64,000 bases of DNA from Streptomyces sp. NBC_00306 (lineage in GTDB: Bacteria > Actinomycetota > Actinomycetes > Streptomycetales > Streptomycetaceae). The stretch is taken from NCBI RefSeq assembly GCF_036169555.1, contig NZ_CP108032.1:7006001-7070000 (forward strand), in the 5' to 3' direction. This document shows, in pieces, positions 23,858 through 32,993 of the stretch; the first letter of the stretch is position 1; every line of letters starts with the position of its first letter. A program made the position numbers and the translations under genes. The notes below the pieces were generated by a model, which ran no database searches, was not told the origin of the DNA, and saw nothing but the letters and a program-made list of their open reading frames with translations.

Positions 23858-25876
23858 ATGACAGCGACGACCGACGGAAGCAGCGGGCCACTCAAGTCCC
23901 GCGCAGCCGCGGCCAGTTCAACAACCGACACACCGTTCGTCTCCCTCACGGGCCCGGCCACGAGCGATCCGCCCGAGGCCGCACGGCATGCCGCGGAACG
24001 CTCCGTCGAGTATCTGCTGAGCATCCAGGACGCCGAGGGCTGGTGGAAGGGCGACCTCGAGACCAATGTGACGATGGACGCCGAGGACCTGCTGCTCCGT
24101 CAGTTCCTCGGTATCCAGGACGCGCGCACCACCGAGGCGGCCGGCCGCTTCATCCGCGGTGAGCAGCGCGAGGACGGCACCTGGGCGACGTTCTACGGCG
24201 GTCCCGCGGAGCTCTCCACCACCGTCGAGGCCTACGTCGCGCTCCGGCTGGCGGGCGACCTGCCGGACGATCCGCACATGGCGCGCGCCGCCGCCTGGAT
24301 CAGGGAACACGGCGGCATCGCGCAGAGCCGGGTCTTCACCCGCATCTGGCTCGCGCTGTTCGGCTGGTGGAAGTGGGACGACCTCCCGGAACTGCCGCCC
24401 GAGCTGATCTTCCTGCCCTCGTGGTTCCCCCTGAACATCTACGACTTCGGCTGCTGGGCCCGGCAGACCATCGTGCCGCTCACGGTCGTCTCGGCGAAGC
24501 GGCCGGTGCGGCCGGCGCCGTTCGCGCTCGACGAGCTGCACACCGATCCCGCGCGGCCGAACCCGGGCAAGCCGCTTGCGCCCGCCGCCAGTTGGGACGG
24601 CTTCTTCCAGCGCACCGACAAGGCGCTGCACCTGTACCGCAAGGTCGCCCCGCGCAAGCTGCGCCGGGCGGCGATGAACGCCGCCGCGCGGTGGATCATC
24701 GAGCGCCAGGAGAACGACGGCTGCTGGGGAGGGATCCAGCCGCCCGCCGTGTACTCGATCATCGCCCTGCACCTGCTGGGATACGACCTCCGGCATCCGG
24801 TGATGCGGGCAGGGCTGGAGTCGCTGGACCGCTTCACCGTGTGGCGCGAGGACGGCGCCCGCATGATCGAGGCCTGTCAGTCGCCGGTCTGGGACACCTG
24901 CCTCGCCACCATCGCCCTCGCCGACGCGGGACTGCCCGCCGACCATCCCGCCCTGGTGAAGGCGGCCGACTGGATGCTCGGCGAGGAGATCGTGCGGCCC
25001 GGCGACTGGGCGGTGCGCAGGCCCCAACTCGCGCCGGGCGGCTGGGCGTTCGAGTTCCACAACGACAACTACCCGGACATCGACGACACCGCCGAGGTCA
25101 TCCTCGCGCTGCGCAGGGTCAAGCACCCCGACCCCTCGCAGGTCGAGGGCGCCATCGTCCGGGCCGGCCGCTGGACGCTGGGCATGCAGTCGAAGAACGG
25201 CGCCTGGGGCGCTTTCGACGCCGACAACACCAGTGCCTTCCCCAACCGGCTGCCGTTCTGCGACTTCGGTGAGGTGATCGACCCGCCGTCGGCGGACGTC
25301 ACCGCGCATGTCGTGGAGATGCTCGCGCACGAGGGAAGGGCCCATCACCCGCGCACCCGCCGCGGTATCGACTGGCTCCTCGCCGAACAGGAGCCGAACG
25401 GCGCCTGGTTCGGCCGCTGGGGAGTCAACTACGTCTACGGAACCGGCTCGGTGGTCCCCGCACTCGCCGCCGCCGGGGTGCCCGCATCGCATCCAGCGAT
25501 CCGCCGTGCGGTCCGCTGGCTCGAATCCGTCCAGAACGACGACGGCGGCTGGGGCGAGGACCTGCGCTCCTACCGGGAGGAGGAGTGGGTCGGCCACGGC
25601 GCCTCCACGGCCTCCCAGACCGCGTGGGCACTGCTCGCGCTGCTGGCTGCGGGGGAGCGGGGGAGCAAGGCGGTCGAGCGGGGTGTCACCTGGCTGGCGG
25701 TGACCCAGCGGGCCGACGGTTCCTGGGACGAGCCCCACTTCACGGGGACCGGCTTCCCCTGGGACTTCTCGATCAACTACCACCTCTACCGGCAGGTCTT
25801 TCCGCTGACCGCGCTCGGCCGGTACGTGCACGGCGAACCGTTCGCCGGGCGCGCGCCCGCCCGCAAGGGGGGCTGA
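23858..25876 (+). CDS. shc: Squalene-hopene cyclase
   Basis: A 672-aa class II triterpene cyclase converting squalene to hopene and hopanol at the membrane. The catalytic DXDD acid motif appears as DIDDTAE near residue 407. Multiple QW repeats are visible (e.g. QRADGSWDEP, QNDDGGWGED, QENDGCWGG). The length fits bacterial SHCs, with a disordered ~35-aa N-terminal Ser/Thr-rich extension. The ATG at 23858 has GAAGGGGAAG upstream. Its stop overlaps the hpnG start. Confidence 0.96.
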   Translation: MTATTDGSSGPLKSRAAAASSTTDTPFVSLTGPATSDPPEAARHAAERSVEYLLSIQDAEGWWKGDLETNVTMDAEDLLLRQFLGIQDARTTEAAGRFIRGEQREDGTWATFYGGPAELSTTVEAYVALRLAGDLPDDPHMARAAAWIREHGGIAQSRVFTRIWLALFGWWKWDDLPELPPELIFLPSWFPLNIYDFGCWARQTIVPLTVVSAKRPVRPAPFALDELHTDPARPNPGKPLAPAASWDGFFQRTDKALHLYRKVAPRKLRRAAMNAAARWIIERQENDGCWGGIQPPAVYSIIALHLLGYDLRHPVMRAGLESLDRFTVWREDGARMIEACQSPVWDTCLATIALADAGLPADHPALVKAADWMLGEEIVRPGDWAVRRPQLAPGGWAFEFHNDNYPDIDDTAEVILALRRVKHPDPSQVEGAIVRAGRWTLGMQSKNGAWGAFDADNTSAFPNRLPFCDFGEVIDPPSADVTAHVVEMLAHEGRAHHPRTRRGIDWLLAEQEPNGAWFGRWGVNYVYGTGSVVPALAAAGVPASHPAIRRAVRWLESVQNDDGGWGEDLRSYREEEWVGHGASTASQTAWALLALLAAGERGSKAVERGVTWLAVTQRADGSWDEPHFTGTGFPWDFSINYHLYRQVFPLTALGRYVHGEPFAGRAPARKGG

Positions 25877-26529
25877 TGGCAGCTTCCCCGGGGCCCTCCG
25901 GCTCCGCCTCGCCGCTGCTGATCGCCTGTGCGCTCGGTATCGAGAAGGCCGCCCTGCGCAGCGGCGACCGCAGCGGCGCGCGGGGGCCGGTGACCGTGCT
26001 GCGTACGGGCATGGGGCCGCAGAACGCGGAACGTGCCGTACGCGCGGCCCTGAGTGCCACGGCCATGGGCGGGGCGCCGGTCGTGGCGTCCGGATTCTGT
26101 GCGGGGCTCGCCCCGGGGATGCATCCCGGGGACCTGATCGTCGCCGACGAGACCCGCCACCCCGCCGGTACCAGCCGCTGCACGGACACGGAACTGCTGG
26201 TCAAGGCCGTGGCCAGGGCCGTGCCCGGGCGCGCGGTGCACTGCGGTCCGCTGATCGGTTCCGATCATGTCGTCCGCGGTCCCGAGCGGGCGGCCCTGTG
26301 TGCCACCGGCGCGATCGCGGTGGACATGGAGTCCGCCGTCACGCTCCGCACAGCGCTGGGCGCCGGACCCCGCCCGGTTGCGGCCGTCCGAGTGGTCGTG
26401 GACGCTCCAGAGCATGAGCTCGTCCGTATTGGCACGGTCCGCGGTGGAATATCAGCCTTCCGTGTTCTTCGTGCCGTGCTTCCTGCTTTCTTTGAATGGC
26501 ACCGTTCTTTGCTGCTCCCCAGGAGGTGA
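25876..26529 (+). CDS. hpnG: Adenosylhopane nucleosidase/phosphorylase HpnG
   Basis: A 217-aa protein of the purine/uridine phosphorylase-like (MTA/SAH nucleosidase) superfamily. It has VVASGFCAGLAPGMHPGDLIVADE, and the base/ribose site VDMESAVTLRTALGAG with GSDHVVRGPERA. In hopanoid clusters HpnG removes adenine from adenosylhopane to give ribosylhopane or its phosphate. The ATG overlaps the shc stop by one base. It precedes hpnH, which makes its substrate. Confidence 0.92.
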   Translation: MAASPGPSGSASPLLIACALGIEKAALRSGDRSGARGPVTVLRTGMGPQNAERAVRAALSATAMGGAPVVASGFCAGLAPGMHPGDLIVADETRHPAGTSRCTDTELLVKAVARAVPGRAVHCGPLIGSDHVVRGPERAALCATGAIAVDMESAVTLRTALGAGPRPVAAVRVVVDAPEHELVRIGTVRGGISAFRVLRAVLPAFFEWHRSLLLPRR

Positions 26530-26534
26530 GCTAG

Positions 26535-27557
26535 ATGGCCATGCCGCTTCGTCAGACCATCAGGGTCGGGACGTACCTCTTCGAACAGAAACTCCGCAAG
26601 CGGGAGAAGTTTCCGCTCATCGTCGAGCTGGAGCCGCTCTTCGCCTGCAATCTGGCGTGTGAGGGGTGCGGGAAGATCCAGCATCCGGCCGGTGTCCTCA
26701 AGCAGCGCATGCCGGTGGCGCAGGCGGTGGGTGCGGTGCTCGAATCGGGCGCGCCCATGGTCTCCATCGCCGGCGGTGAGCCGCTGATGCATCCTCAGAT
26801 CGACGAGATCGTGCGCCAGTTGGTCGCGAAGAAGAAGTACGTCTTCCTCTGCACCAACGCGATGCTGCTGCGCAAGAAGATCGAGAAGTTCACCCCCTCC
26901 CCGTACTTCGCCTTCGCCGTGCACATCGACGGGCTGCGCGAGCGGCACGACGAGTCGGTGGCCAAGGAAGGCGTCTTCGACGAGGCCGTGGAGGCGATCA
27001 AGGAGGCCAAGCGCCGCGGCTTCCGGGTCACGACGAACTCGACCTTCTTCAACACCGACACCCCGCAGACCGTCATCGAGGTGCTCAACTACCTGAACGA
27101 CGAGCTGAAGGTGGACGAGATGATGATCTCGCCCGCGTACGCGTACGAGAAGGCACCCGACCAGGAGCACTTCCTGGGTGTCGAGCAGACCCGCGAGCTG
27201 TTCAAGAAGTCCTTCGCGGGCGGCAACCGGCGGCGCTGGCGGCTCAACCACTCGCCGCTGTTCCTCGACTTCCTCGAGGGCAAGGCGGACTTCCCGTGCA
27301 CGGCGTGGGCGATCCCCAACTACTCGCTCTTCGGCTGGCAGCGGCCCTGCTACCTGATGAGCGACGGGTACGTCCCCACGTACCGGGAGCTCATCGAGGA
27401 GACGGACTGGAGCAAGTACGGCCGGGGCAAGGACCCGCGCTGCGCCAACTGCATGGCGCACTGCGGCTACGAGCCCACCGCCGTCCTCGCCACCATGGGC
27501 TCCCTCAAGGAGTCCATCAGGGCGGCGCGGGAGACCGTCTCGGGAAACCACGGGTGA
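26535..27557 (+). CDS. hpnH: Adenosyl-hopene transferase HpnH (radical SAM)
   Basis: A 340-aa radical SAM enzyme that adds the 5'-deoxyadenosyl group of SAM to diploptene, giving adenosylhopane. The cluster motif CNLACEGC uses Cys38, Cys42 and Cys45. [10 protein letters not shown] is the GGE motif, and a C-terminal SPASM-like cysteine set appears in [24 protein letters not shown] just upstream of the ATG is among the best ribosome binding sites in the window. It commits the operon to extended (C35) hopanoids. Confidence 0.95.
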   Translation: MAMPLRQTIRVGTYLFEQKLRKREKFPLIVELEPLFACNLACEGCGKIQHPAGVLKQRMPVAQAVGAVLESGAPMVSIAGGEPLMHPQIDEIVRQLVAKKKYVFLCTNAMLLRKKIEKFTPSPYFAFAVHIDGLRERHDESVAKEGVFDEAVEAIKEAKRRGFRVTTNSTFFNTDTPQTVIEVLNYLNDELKVDEMMISPAYAYEKAPDQEHFLGVEQTRELFKKSFAGGNRRRWRLNHSPLFLDFLEGKADFPCTAWAIPNYSLFGWQRPCYLMSDGYVPTYRELIEETDWSKYGRGKDPRCANCMAHCGYEPTAVLATMGSLKESIRAARETVSGNHG

Positions 27558-27561
27558 CGTG

Positions 27562-28725
27562 ATGTCCTCAGAGCCTGTCGCACTGGGGCTCCCGGTGCTG
27601 CCGGCCCGGCCGATCGCGATGCGCCGCCACTCGCGGCGCATCCAGGTCGGGTCGGTGGCCGTCGGCGGGGACGCCCCGGTGTCGGTGCAGTCGATGACGA
27701 CGACCAGGACGTCGGACATCGGTGCCACGCTGCAGCAGATCGCTGAACTGACCGCGTCCGGTTGCCAGATCGTGCGGGTGGCGTGCCCGACGCAGGACGA
27801 CGCGGACGCGTTGTCGACGATCGCGCGGAAGTCGCAGATCCCGGTGATCGCGGACATTCATTTTCAGCCGAAGTATGTGTTCGCGGCGATCGACGCGGGC
27901 TGTGCGGCGGTGCGGGTGAACCCGGGGAACATCAAGCAGTTCGACGACAAGGTGAAGGAGATCGCGCGGGCGGCGGGTGATGCGGGGACCCCGATCCGGA
28001 TCGGGGTGAACGCGGGTTCGCTGGATGCGCGGCTGCTGGCGAAGTACGGGAAGGCTACGCCGGAGGCGCTGGTGGAGTCGGCGCTGTGGGAGGCGTCGCT
28101 GTTCGAGGAGCACGGTTTCCGGGACATCAAGATCTCGGTGAAGCACAACGACCCGGTCGTGATGGTCAACGCCTACCGGCAGCTGGCTGCGCAGTCGGAC
28201 TATCCGCTGCACCTGGGTGTGACGGAGGCGGGTCCCGCCTTCCAGGGCACGATCAAGTCGGCGGTGGCGTTCGGTGCGCTGCTGAGTGAGGGGATCGGGG
28301 ACACGATCCGGGTTTCTCTGTCGGCGCCGCCGGCGGAGGAGGTGAAGGTCGGTATCCAGATTCTGGAGTCGCTCAATCTGCGTCAGCGCCGGCTGGAGAT
28401 CGTGTCGTGTCCGTCGTGCGGTCGGGCGCAGGTGGATGTGTACAAGCTGGCGGATGAGGTGACGGCGGGTCTGGAGGGCATGGAGGTGCCTCTGCGGGTC
28501 GCGGTCATGGGGTGTGTGGTGAACGGCCCGGGTGAGGCCCGTGAGGCCGATCTGGGTGTGGCGTCCGGCAATGGCAAGGGTCAGATCTTCGTCAAGGGCG
28601 AGGTCATCAAGACGGTGCCCGAGTCGAAGATCGTGGAGACCCTCATCGAAGAGGCGCTGAAGATCGCCGAACAGATGGAGGACACCGGGGCGGTATCGGG
28701 TCCGCCCGCCGTCACCGTGAGCTGA
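27562..28725 (+). CDS. ispG: 4-hydroxy-3-methylbut-2-enyl diphosphate synthase (flavodoxin)
   Basis: A 387-aa GcpE/IspG enzyme of the MEP pathway. It has a TIM-barrel N-terminus ([27 protein letters not shown]). The C-terminal 4Fe-4S domain has ligands in [11 protein letters not shown] and [15 protein letters not shown]. It converts MEcPP to HMBPP. Streptomycetes usually carry another ispG elsewhere, so this is probably a hopanoid-dedicated copy. From about 27640 to 28600 it favours G-ending codons (GCG, GTG, CGG, GGG) more than its C-ending neighbours, which hints at a separate history. ATG at 27562 preferred; GTG at 27559 possible. Confidence 0.95.
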   Translation: MSSEPVALGLPVLPARPIAMRRHSRRIQVGSVAVGGDAPVSVQSMTTTRTSDIGATLQQIAELTASGCQIVRVACPTQDDADALSTIARKSQIPVIADIHFQPKYVFAAIDAGCAAVRVNPGNIKQFDDKVKEIARAAGDAGTPIRIGVNAGSLDARLLAKYGKATPEALVESALWEASLFEEHGFRDIKISVKHNDPVVMVNAYRQLAAQSDYPLHLGVTEAGPAFQGTIKSAVAFGALLSEGIGDTIRVSLSAPPAEEVKVGIQILESLNLRQRRLEIVSCPSCGRAQVDVYKLADEVTAGLEGMEVPLRVAVMGCVVNGPGEAREADLGVASGNGKGQIFVKGEVIKTVPESKIVETLIEEALKIAEQMEDTGAVSGPPAVTVS

Positions 28726-28750
28726 ACCGGCAAGTGAAGGGGGTCCGACC

Positions 28751-30625
28751 GTGACGATTCTGGAGAGCATCAGGGGGCCGCGCGATCTCAAGGCGCTGAC
28801 CGACGAGGAAATCGAGGAACTCGGCAGAGAGATCAGAGAGTTCCTGGTCCATGCGGTGGCCAGAACGGGGGGCCATCTCGGCCCCAATCTCGGCGTGGTG
28901 GAGCTGACGCTGGCTCTGCACCGCGTGTTCGAATCGCCCGTCGACCGCATCCTGTGGGACACCGGCCACCAGAGCTATGTGCACAAGCTGCTCACCGGCC
29001 GTCAGGACTTCTCCAAGCTGCGGGGCAAGGGCGGGCTCTCCGGCTACCCCTCCCGTGAGGAGTCGGAGCACGACGTCATCGAGAACTCCCACGCGTCCAC
29101 CGTGCTCGGCTGGGTCGACGGACTCGCCAAGGCTCATCAGGTGCTCGGTTCCACCGGCCATGTCGTGGCCGTCATCGGGGACGGCGCGCTGACCGGCGGT
29201 ATGGCCTGGGAGGCGCTGAACAACATCGCCGCGGCCAAGGACCGCCCGCTGATCATCGTCGTGAACGACAACGAGCGTTCCTACGCGCCCACGATCGGCG
29301 GCCTCGCGAACCACCTCGCCACTCTCCGGACGACCGACGGCTACGAGCGCTTCCTCGCCTGGGGCAAGGACGTCCTCCACCACACCCCGGTCGTCGGCAA
29401 GCCGCTGTACGAGTCCCTGCACGGGGCCAAGAAGGGCTTCAAGGACGCCTTCGCCCCGCAGGGGATGTTCGAGGACCTGGGCCTGAAGTACGTGGGACCC
29501 ATCGACGGGCACGATGTGGCGGCGGTCGAGTCGGCGCTGCGGCGGGCCGCCCGTTTCCACGGGCCCGTCCTGGTCCACTGTCTGACCGAAAAGGGCCGCG
29601 GCTACCAGCCGGCGGTCGAGGACGAGGCCGACCGGTTCCACACGGTCGGCGTGATGGACCCGCTCACCTGCGAGCCGCTGACGCCCGCCGGCGGACCGTC
29701 GTGGACCTCGGTGTTCGGTGACGAGATCGCCGAGATCGGTGCGGAGCGGCCGGACGTCGTCGCGATCACCGCCGCGATGCTTCACCCGGTCGGCCTCACC
29801 CGGTTCGCCGAGCGCTTCCCGGACCGTGTGTGGGACGTCGGGATCGCCGAGCAGCACGCCGCGGTCTCCGCGGCCGGACTGGCCACCGGCGGACTGCATC
29901 CCGTCGTCGCCGTCTACGCCACCTTCCTCAACCGCGCCTTCGACCAGCTGCTGATGGACGTCGCCCTGCACCGGTGCGGCGTGACCTTCGTGCTGGACCG
30001 GGCCGGGGTCACCGGAGTCGACGGGCCCTCGCACAACGGCATGTGGGACATGTCGATCCTCCAGGTCGTCCCGGGCCTGCGGATCGCCGCTCCCCGCGAC
30101 GCCGAGCGGCTGCGCCAGGAGCTGCGCGAGGCCGTCGCGGTGGACGACGCACCGACCGTGCTGCGCTTCCCGAAGGAGACGGTGAGCGAGCCCGTCGAGG
30201 CCGTCGACCGGGTCGGCGGCATGGACGTCCTGCACCGTGCGGAGGACCCCGAGGTGCTGCTGGTGTCCGTGGGCGCACTCGCCTCCGTCTGCCTTCAGGC
30301 GGTGGACCTGCTCCGCGGGCGCGGGATCCGCTGCACGGTGGTGGACCCGCGGTGGGTCAAGCCGGTGGACGAACAGCTCCCACCGCTCGCCGCGGCGCAC
30401 CGGCTGGTGGCCGTCGTGGAGGACAACAGCCGGGCCGGCGGCGTGGGTTCGGCCGTGGGGCAGGCGCTCCGGGACGCGGGAGTGGACGTGCCGCTGCGCA
30501 CGTTCGGCATCCCCGAGCAGTTCCTCGCCCACGCCAAACGCGGCGAGGTGCTCGCCGACATCGGCCTCACACCGGTGGAGATCGCGGGACGGATCAGTGC
30601 CGCCCTCGTGCCTAAGGAGAACTGA
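28751..30625 (+). CDS. dxs: 1-deoxy-D-xylulose-5-phosphate synthase
   Basis: A 624-aa ThDP enzyme making DXP from pyruvate and glyceraldehyde-3-phosphate, the first MEP step. The ThDP/Mg site is [18 protein letters not shown]. The transketolase-type central domain has [18 protein letters not shown] and the C-terminal domain ends in the transketolase_C fold. The length is as expected. It lies 25 bp after ispG and probably boosts C5 supply for hopanoid synthesis alongside a housekeeping copy. The GTG at 28751 is preceded by GAAGGGGGT. Confidence 0.95.
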   Translation: MTILESIRGPRDLKALTDEEIEELGREIREFLVHAVARTGGHLGPNLGVVELTLALHRVFESPVDRILWDTGHQSYVHKLLTGRQDFSKLRGKGGLSGYPSREESEHDVIENSHASTVLGWVDGLAKAHQVLGSTGHVVAVIGDGALTGGMAWEALNNIAAAKDRPLIIVVNDNERSYAPTIGGLANHLATLRTTDGYERFLAWGKDVLHHTPVVGKPLYESLHGAKKGFKDAFAPQGMFEDLGLKYVGPIDGHDVAAVESALRRAARFHGPVLVHCLTEKGRGYQPAVEDEADRFHTVGVMDPLTCEPLTPAGGPSWTSVFGDEIAEIGAERPDVVAITAAMLHPVGLTRFAERFPDRVWDVGIAEQHAAVSAAGLATGGLHPVVAVYATFLNRAFDQLLMDVALHRCGVTFVLDRAGVTGVDGPSHNGMWDMSILQVVPGLRIAAPRDAERLRQELREAVAVDDAPTVLRFPKETVSEPVEAVDRVGGMDVLHRAEDPEVLLVSVGALASVCLQAVDLLRGRGIRCTVVDPRWVKPVDEQLPPLAAAHRLVAVVEDNSRAGGVGSAVGQALRDAGVDVPLRTFGIPEQFLAHAKRGEVLADIGLTPVEIAGRISAALVPKEN

Positions 30626-30628
30626 GGA

Positions 30629-32056
30629 ATGACCGAGCCGCTCAAGGCATGCGAGCAGCCTCCCGGCGCGGAGCCGCCCAAGGGCTTCGACCTCGCGAAG
30701 CTGCTCGCCGAGCGCGGGGCCGAGCGCTACGACCTGCATCTGCGGCACCTCAATCACCAACTGCCGCGCATGCTGCACACCATCGGCTTCGACAAGGTCT
30801 ACGAACGGGCCGAAGGCGCCTACTTCTGGGACGCCGAGGGCAACGACTACCTCGACATGCTCGCGGGCTTCGGGGTGATGGGCCTCGGCCGCCACCACCC
30901 CGTCGTCCGCAAGGCGCTGCACGACGTGCTCGACGCCTCGCTCGCCGATCTCACCCGCTTCGACTGCCAGCCCCTGCCGGGGCTGCTGGCCGAGAAGCTG
31001 CTGGCGCACAGCCCGCATCTGGACCGGGTGTTCTTCGGCAACAGCGGTACGGAAGCGGTCGAGACCGCGCTGAAGTTCGCGCGGTACGCCACCGGCAGGC
31101 CGAGGGTGCTGTACTGCACCCACGCCTTCCACGGGCTGACCACCGGATCCCTGTCCGTCAACGGCGAGGCGTCCTTCCGGGACGGGTTCGCCCCGCTGCT
31201 GCCCGACACCGCCGTCGAGCCCGGCGACCTCGCCGCGCTGGAGCGCGAGCTGAGGCGCGGCGACGTGGCCGCCCTGGTGGTCGAGCCGATCCAGGGCAAG
31301 GGGGTCATCGAGCCCCCGCCCGGGTTCCTGCGCGCCGCTCAGGACGCACTGCGCCGGCACAAGGCGCTGCTGATCGCCGACGAGGTGCAGACCGGCCTCG
31401 GCCGTAGCGGCGACTTCTACGCCTACCAGCACGAGGACGTCGAGCCGGACCTCGTCTGCGTGGCGAAGGCGCTCTCCGGTGGCTACGTACCGGTGGGGGC
31501 GACCCTCGGCAAGGACTGGATCTTCAAGAAGGTCTACTCCTCGATGGACCGGGTCCTCGTGCACTCGGCGAGCTTCGGCTCCAACGCCCAGGCCATGGCC
31601 GCGGGGCTGGCTGTCCTGTCGGTGATCGAGGACGAGCAGGTCGTGGCGAACGCGCGGGCGACCGGCGATCTGCTGCGGTCCCGGCTGGCCGCGCTCGTCG
31701 ACCGGTACGAGTTCCTGCACGAGGTACGCGGACGCGGTCTGATGATCGGCATCGAGTTCGGGCGGCCCGATTCGATCAAGCTCCGCAGCCGCTGGGCGAT
31801 GCTCCAGGCAGCCCGCAAGGGTCTGTTCGCGCAGATGGTCGTGGTGCCCCTGCTCCAGAAGCACCGCATTCTCACCCAGGTCTCCGGCGACCATCTGGAG
31901 GTGATCAAGTTGATTCCGCCGCTGACGATCGGTGAACGGGAGGTCGACCGGTTCGTCGCCGCCTTCACGGCCGTGATGGACGACGCGCACGCCGGGGGCG
32001 GTCTGATGTGGGACTTCGGCAAGACTCTGGTGAAGCAGGCCGTCGCCAACCGCTGA
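30629..32056 (+). CDS. hpnO: Class III aminotransferase HpnO (aminobacteriohopanetriol synthesis)
   Basis: A 475-aa PLP-dependent class III aminotransferase. It has the PLP-Asp motif LLIADEVQTGLGRSG and the Schiff-base lysine in CVAKALSGGYVPVG (near residue 280), plus NSGTEAVETALKFAR. In hopanoid clusters the HpnO type converts a ribosylhopane-derived aldehyde to 35-aminobacteriohopane-32,33,34-triol. It follows dxs by 3 nt and ends the operon. A double-palindrome element 5 nt past the stop separates it from the XRE regulator. Confidence 0.9.
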   Translation: MTEPLKACEQPPGAEPPKGFDLAKLLAERGAERYDLHLRHLNHQLPRMLHTIGFDKVYERAEGAYFWDAEGNDYLDMLAGFGVMGLGRHHPVVRKALHDVLDASLADLTRFDCQPLPGLLAEKLLAHSPHLDRVFFGNSGTEAVETALKFARYATGRPRVLYCTHAFHGLTTGSLSVNGEASFRDGFAPLLPDTAVEPGDLAALERELRRGDVAALVVEPIQGKGVIEPPPGFLRAAQDALRRHKALLIADEVQTGLGRSGDFYAYQHEDVEPDLVCVAKALSGGYVPVGATLGKDWIFKKVYSSMDRVLVHSASFGSNAQAMAAGLAVLSVIEDEQVVANARATGDLLRSRLAALVDRYEFLHEVRGRGLMIGIEFGRPDSIKLRSRWAMLQAARKGLFAQMVVVPLLQKHRILTQVSGDHLEVIKLIPPLTIGEREVDRFVAAFTAVMDDAHAGGGLMWDFGKTLVKQAVANR

Positions 32057-32061
32057 GCTTT

Positions 32062-32094
32062 TGCCTCTGAGGCAAACAGTTTGCCTCAGAGGCA
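32062..32094. promoter_or_regulatory. Nested double palindrome upstream of the XRE regulator
   Basis: TGCCTCTGAGGCAAA, a CAG spacer, then TTTGCCTCAGAGGCA form a perfect 15-bp inverted repeat. Each arm is itself a palindrome built on TGCCTC-N-GAGGCA. Two symmetric half-sites spaced 18 bp apart fit an operator bound by two dimers, probably the XRE-cupin regulator acting on its own gene. As RNA, the same sequence is a strong hairpin that could terminate the hopanoid operon. Confidence 0.65.
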
Positions 32095-32116
32095 CTTTCT
32101 CTGGCCCAATGGATGC

Positions 32117-32704
32117 ATGACCAGCCATACGGGAGAGTCGCCGGGCGCGCTGCCCGACGTCGCGCCCCGGCTGCGCGATCTGCGCCGCCGCCGAGGGCTC
32201 ACCCTGGAAGCAGCCGCGCATCGCGCCGAGCTGTCACCCGCCCATCTGTCCCGGCTGGAGACCGGCCGCCGGCAGCCGTCGCTGCCGATGCTGCTCGGTC
32301 TCGCCAGGATCTACGGTACGACGGTCGCCGAGCTTCTCGGCGAGCAGGCGCCCGAGCGTGAGCCCGTCATCCGGGCCGGTGCGCGCGAGCCCACCGCGGC
32401 GGACGGCTGGACCTACCACCAGGCCGGCGGATCCGGCCGCGCGATGCAGGCCCTGCGGGTGGTGGTGCCGTACGGAGCCCAGGGCGACCTGGTGCGCGTG
32501 CATCCGGGCGAGGAGTGGATCCACGTCCTCGACGGACGGCTGCGGCTGAGCCTCGGCGACACGGTGCACGAACTGGCCCCCGGGGACAGCGCGCACTTCG
32601 ACTCGCTGACTCCGCACCGCATCGCGGCGGCCACCCCGGACGGGGCCGAGCTGCTGTTCGTGCACACGCTGCTGCAGAGCCCCGATCTGCATCCGCACGC
32701 CTGA
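32117..32704 (+). CDS. XRE family regulator with cupin domain
   Basis: A 195-aa regulator. The HTH_3 domain spans about 14-68 (LRDLRRRRGLTLEAAAHRAELSPAHLSRLETGRRQPSLPML). A cupin_2 domain is at about 105-190 (VHPGEEWIHVLDGRLRLSLGDTVHELAPGDSAHFDSLTPHR). Such proteins sense small ligands through the cupin. The ATG at 32117 has no obvious ribosome binding site, so the transcript may be leaderless. A nested palindrome ends 22 bp upstream. The order hpnO, XRE, DUF6126 is, to my recollection, kept in other streptomycetes, but a role in hopanoid control is not shown. Confidence 0.9.
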   Translation: MTSHTGESPGALPDVAPRLRDLRRRRGLTLEAAAHRAELSPAHLSRLETGRRQPSLPMLLGLARIYGTTVAELLGEQAPEREPVIRAGAREPTAADGWTYHQAGGSGRAMQALRVVVPYGAQGDLVRVHPGEEWIHVLDGRLRLSLGDTVHELAPGDSAHFDSLTPHRIAAATPDGAELLFVHTLLQSPDLHPHA

Positions 32705-32759
32705 TCCGCACGCCTGATCCGGGGACCCTCCGTACCGCCGAGCCGAAAGCGAGACCGTC

Positions 32760-32885
32760 GTGTCCGAGAGCAACGAGGAGAAGTCGTTTCCCCGGGGGCT
32801 GGTGATCCGGCTCTTCGCGTATCTGGTGGCGGGCCATGTCTTCGCCGGGTTCCTCTACCTGCTGTTCACCGTGGGGGCGAAGTAG
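32760..32885 (+). CDS. DUF6126 family small membrane protein (41 aa)
   Basis: A 41-aa protein beginning MSESNEEKSFPRGLVIRLF with one hydrophobic helix from about residue 14 to 38 (LVIRLFAYLVAGHVFAGFLY) and a terminal GAK. This pattern fits DUF6126, a family of short streptomycete membrane peptides found next to XRE regulators. The GTG at 32760 follows the regulator stop by 55 bp, so the two are probably co-transcribed. Function unknown. Confidence 0.8.
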   Translation: MSESNEEKSFPRGLVIRLFAYLVAGHVFAGFLYLLFTVGAK

Positions 32886-32904
32886 CCGGTTTCGGCGAGC
32901 GAGA

Positions 32905-32937
32905 GGTTCACGTACGGCGAGGGGCCGCACGTGAACC
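32905..32937. terminator. Bidirectional hairpin between DUF6126 and phosphatase genes
   Basis: GGTTCACGT pairs with ACGTGAACC (9 bp) and continues inward with CGG/CCG. It sits between convergent genes, 20 bp past the DUF6126 stop, and can terminate both. Confidence 0.75.
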
Positions 32938-32943
32938 GGTACG

Positions 32944-32993
32944 CTCACGCCGAGGGGCTCACGCCGAGGGGCTCACGCCGAGGGGCTCACGCC
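32944..32993. repeat. 14-bp tandem repeat CTCACGCCGAGGGG
   Basis: Three exact head-to-tail copies of CTCACGCCGAGGGG (32944-32985) are followed by a partial fourth (CTCACGCC). The minus-strand phosphatase stop codon falls in the last partial copy, so the array forms the start of its 3' UTR. It looks like replication slippage. Confidence 0.85.

Noticed and set aside
28712-32221. A 1169-codon minus-strand open frame
   Set aside because: It mirrors dxs and hpnO, which have clear catalytic motifs on the plus strand. Long shadow frames are expected at this GC content.
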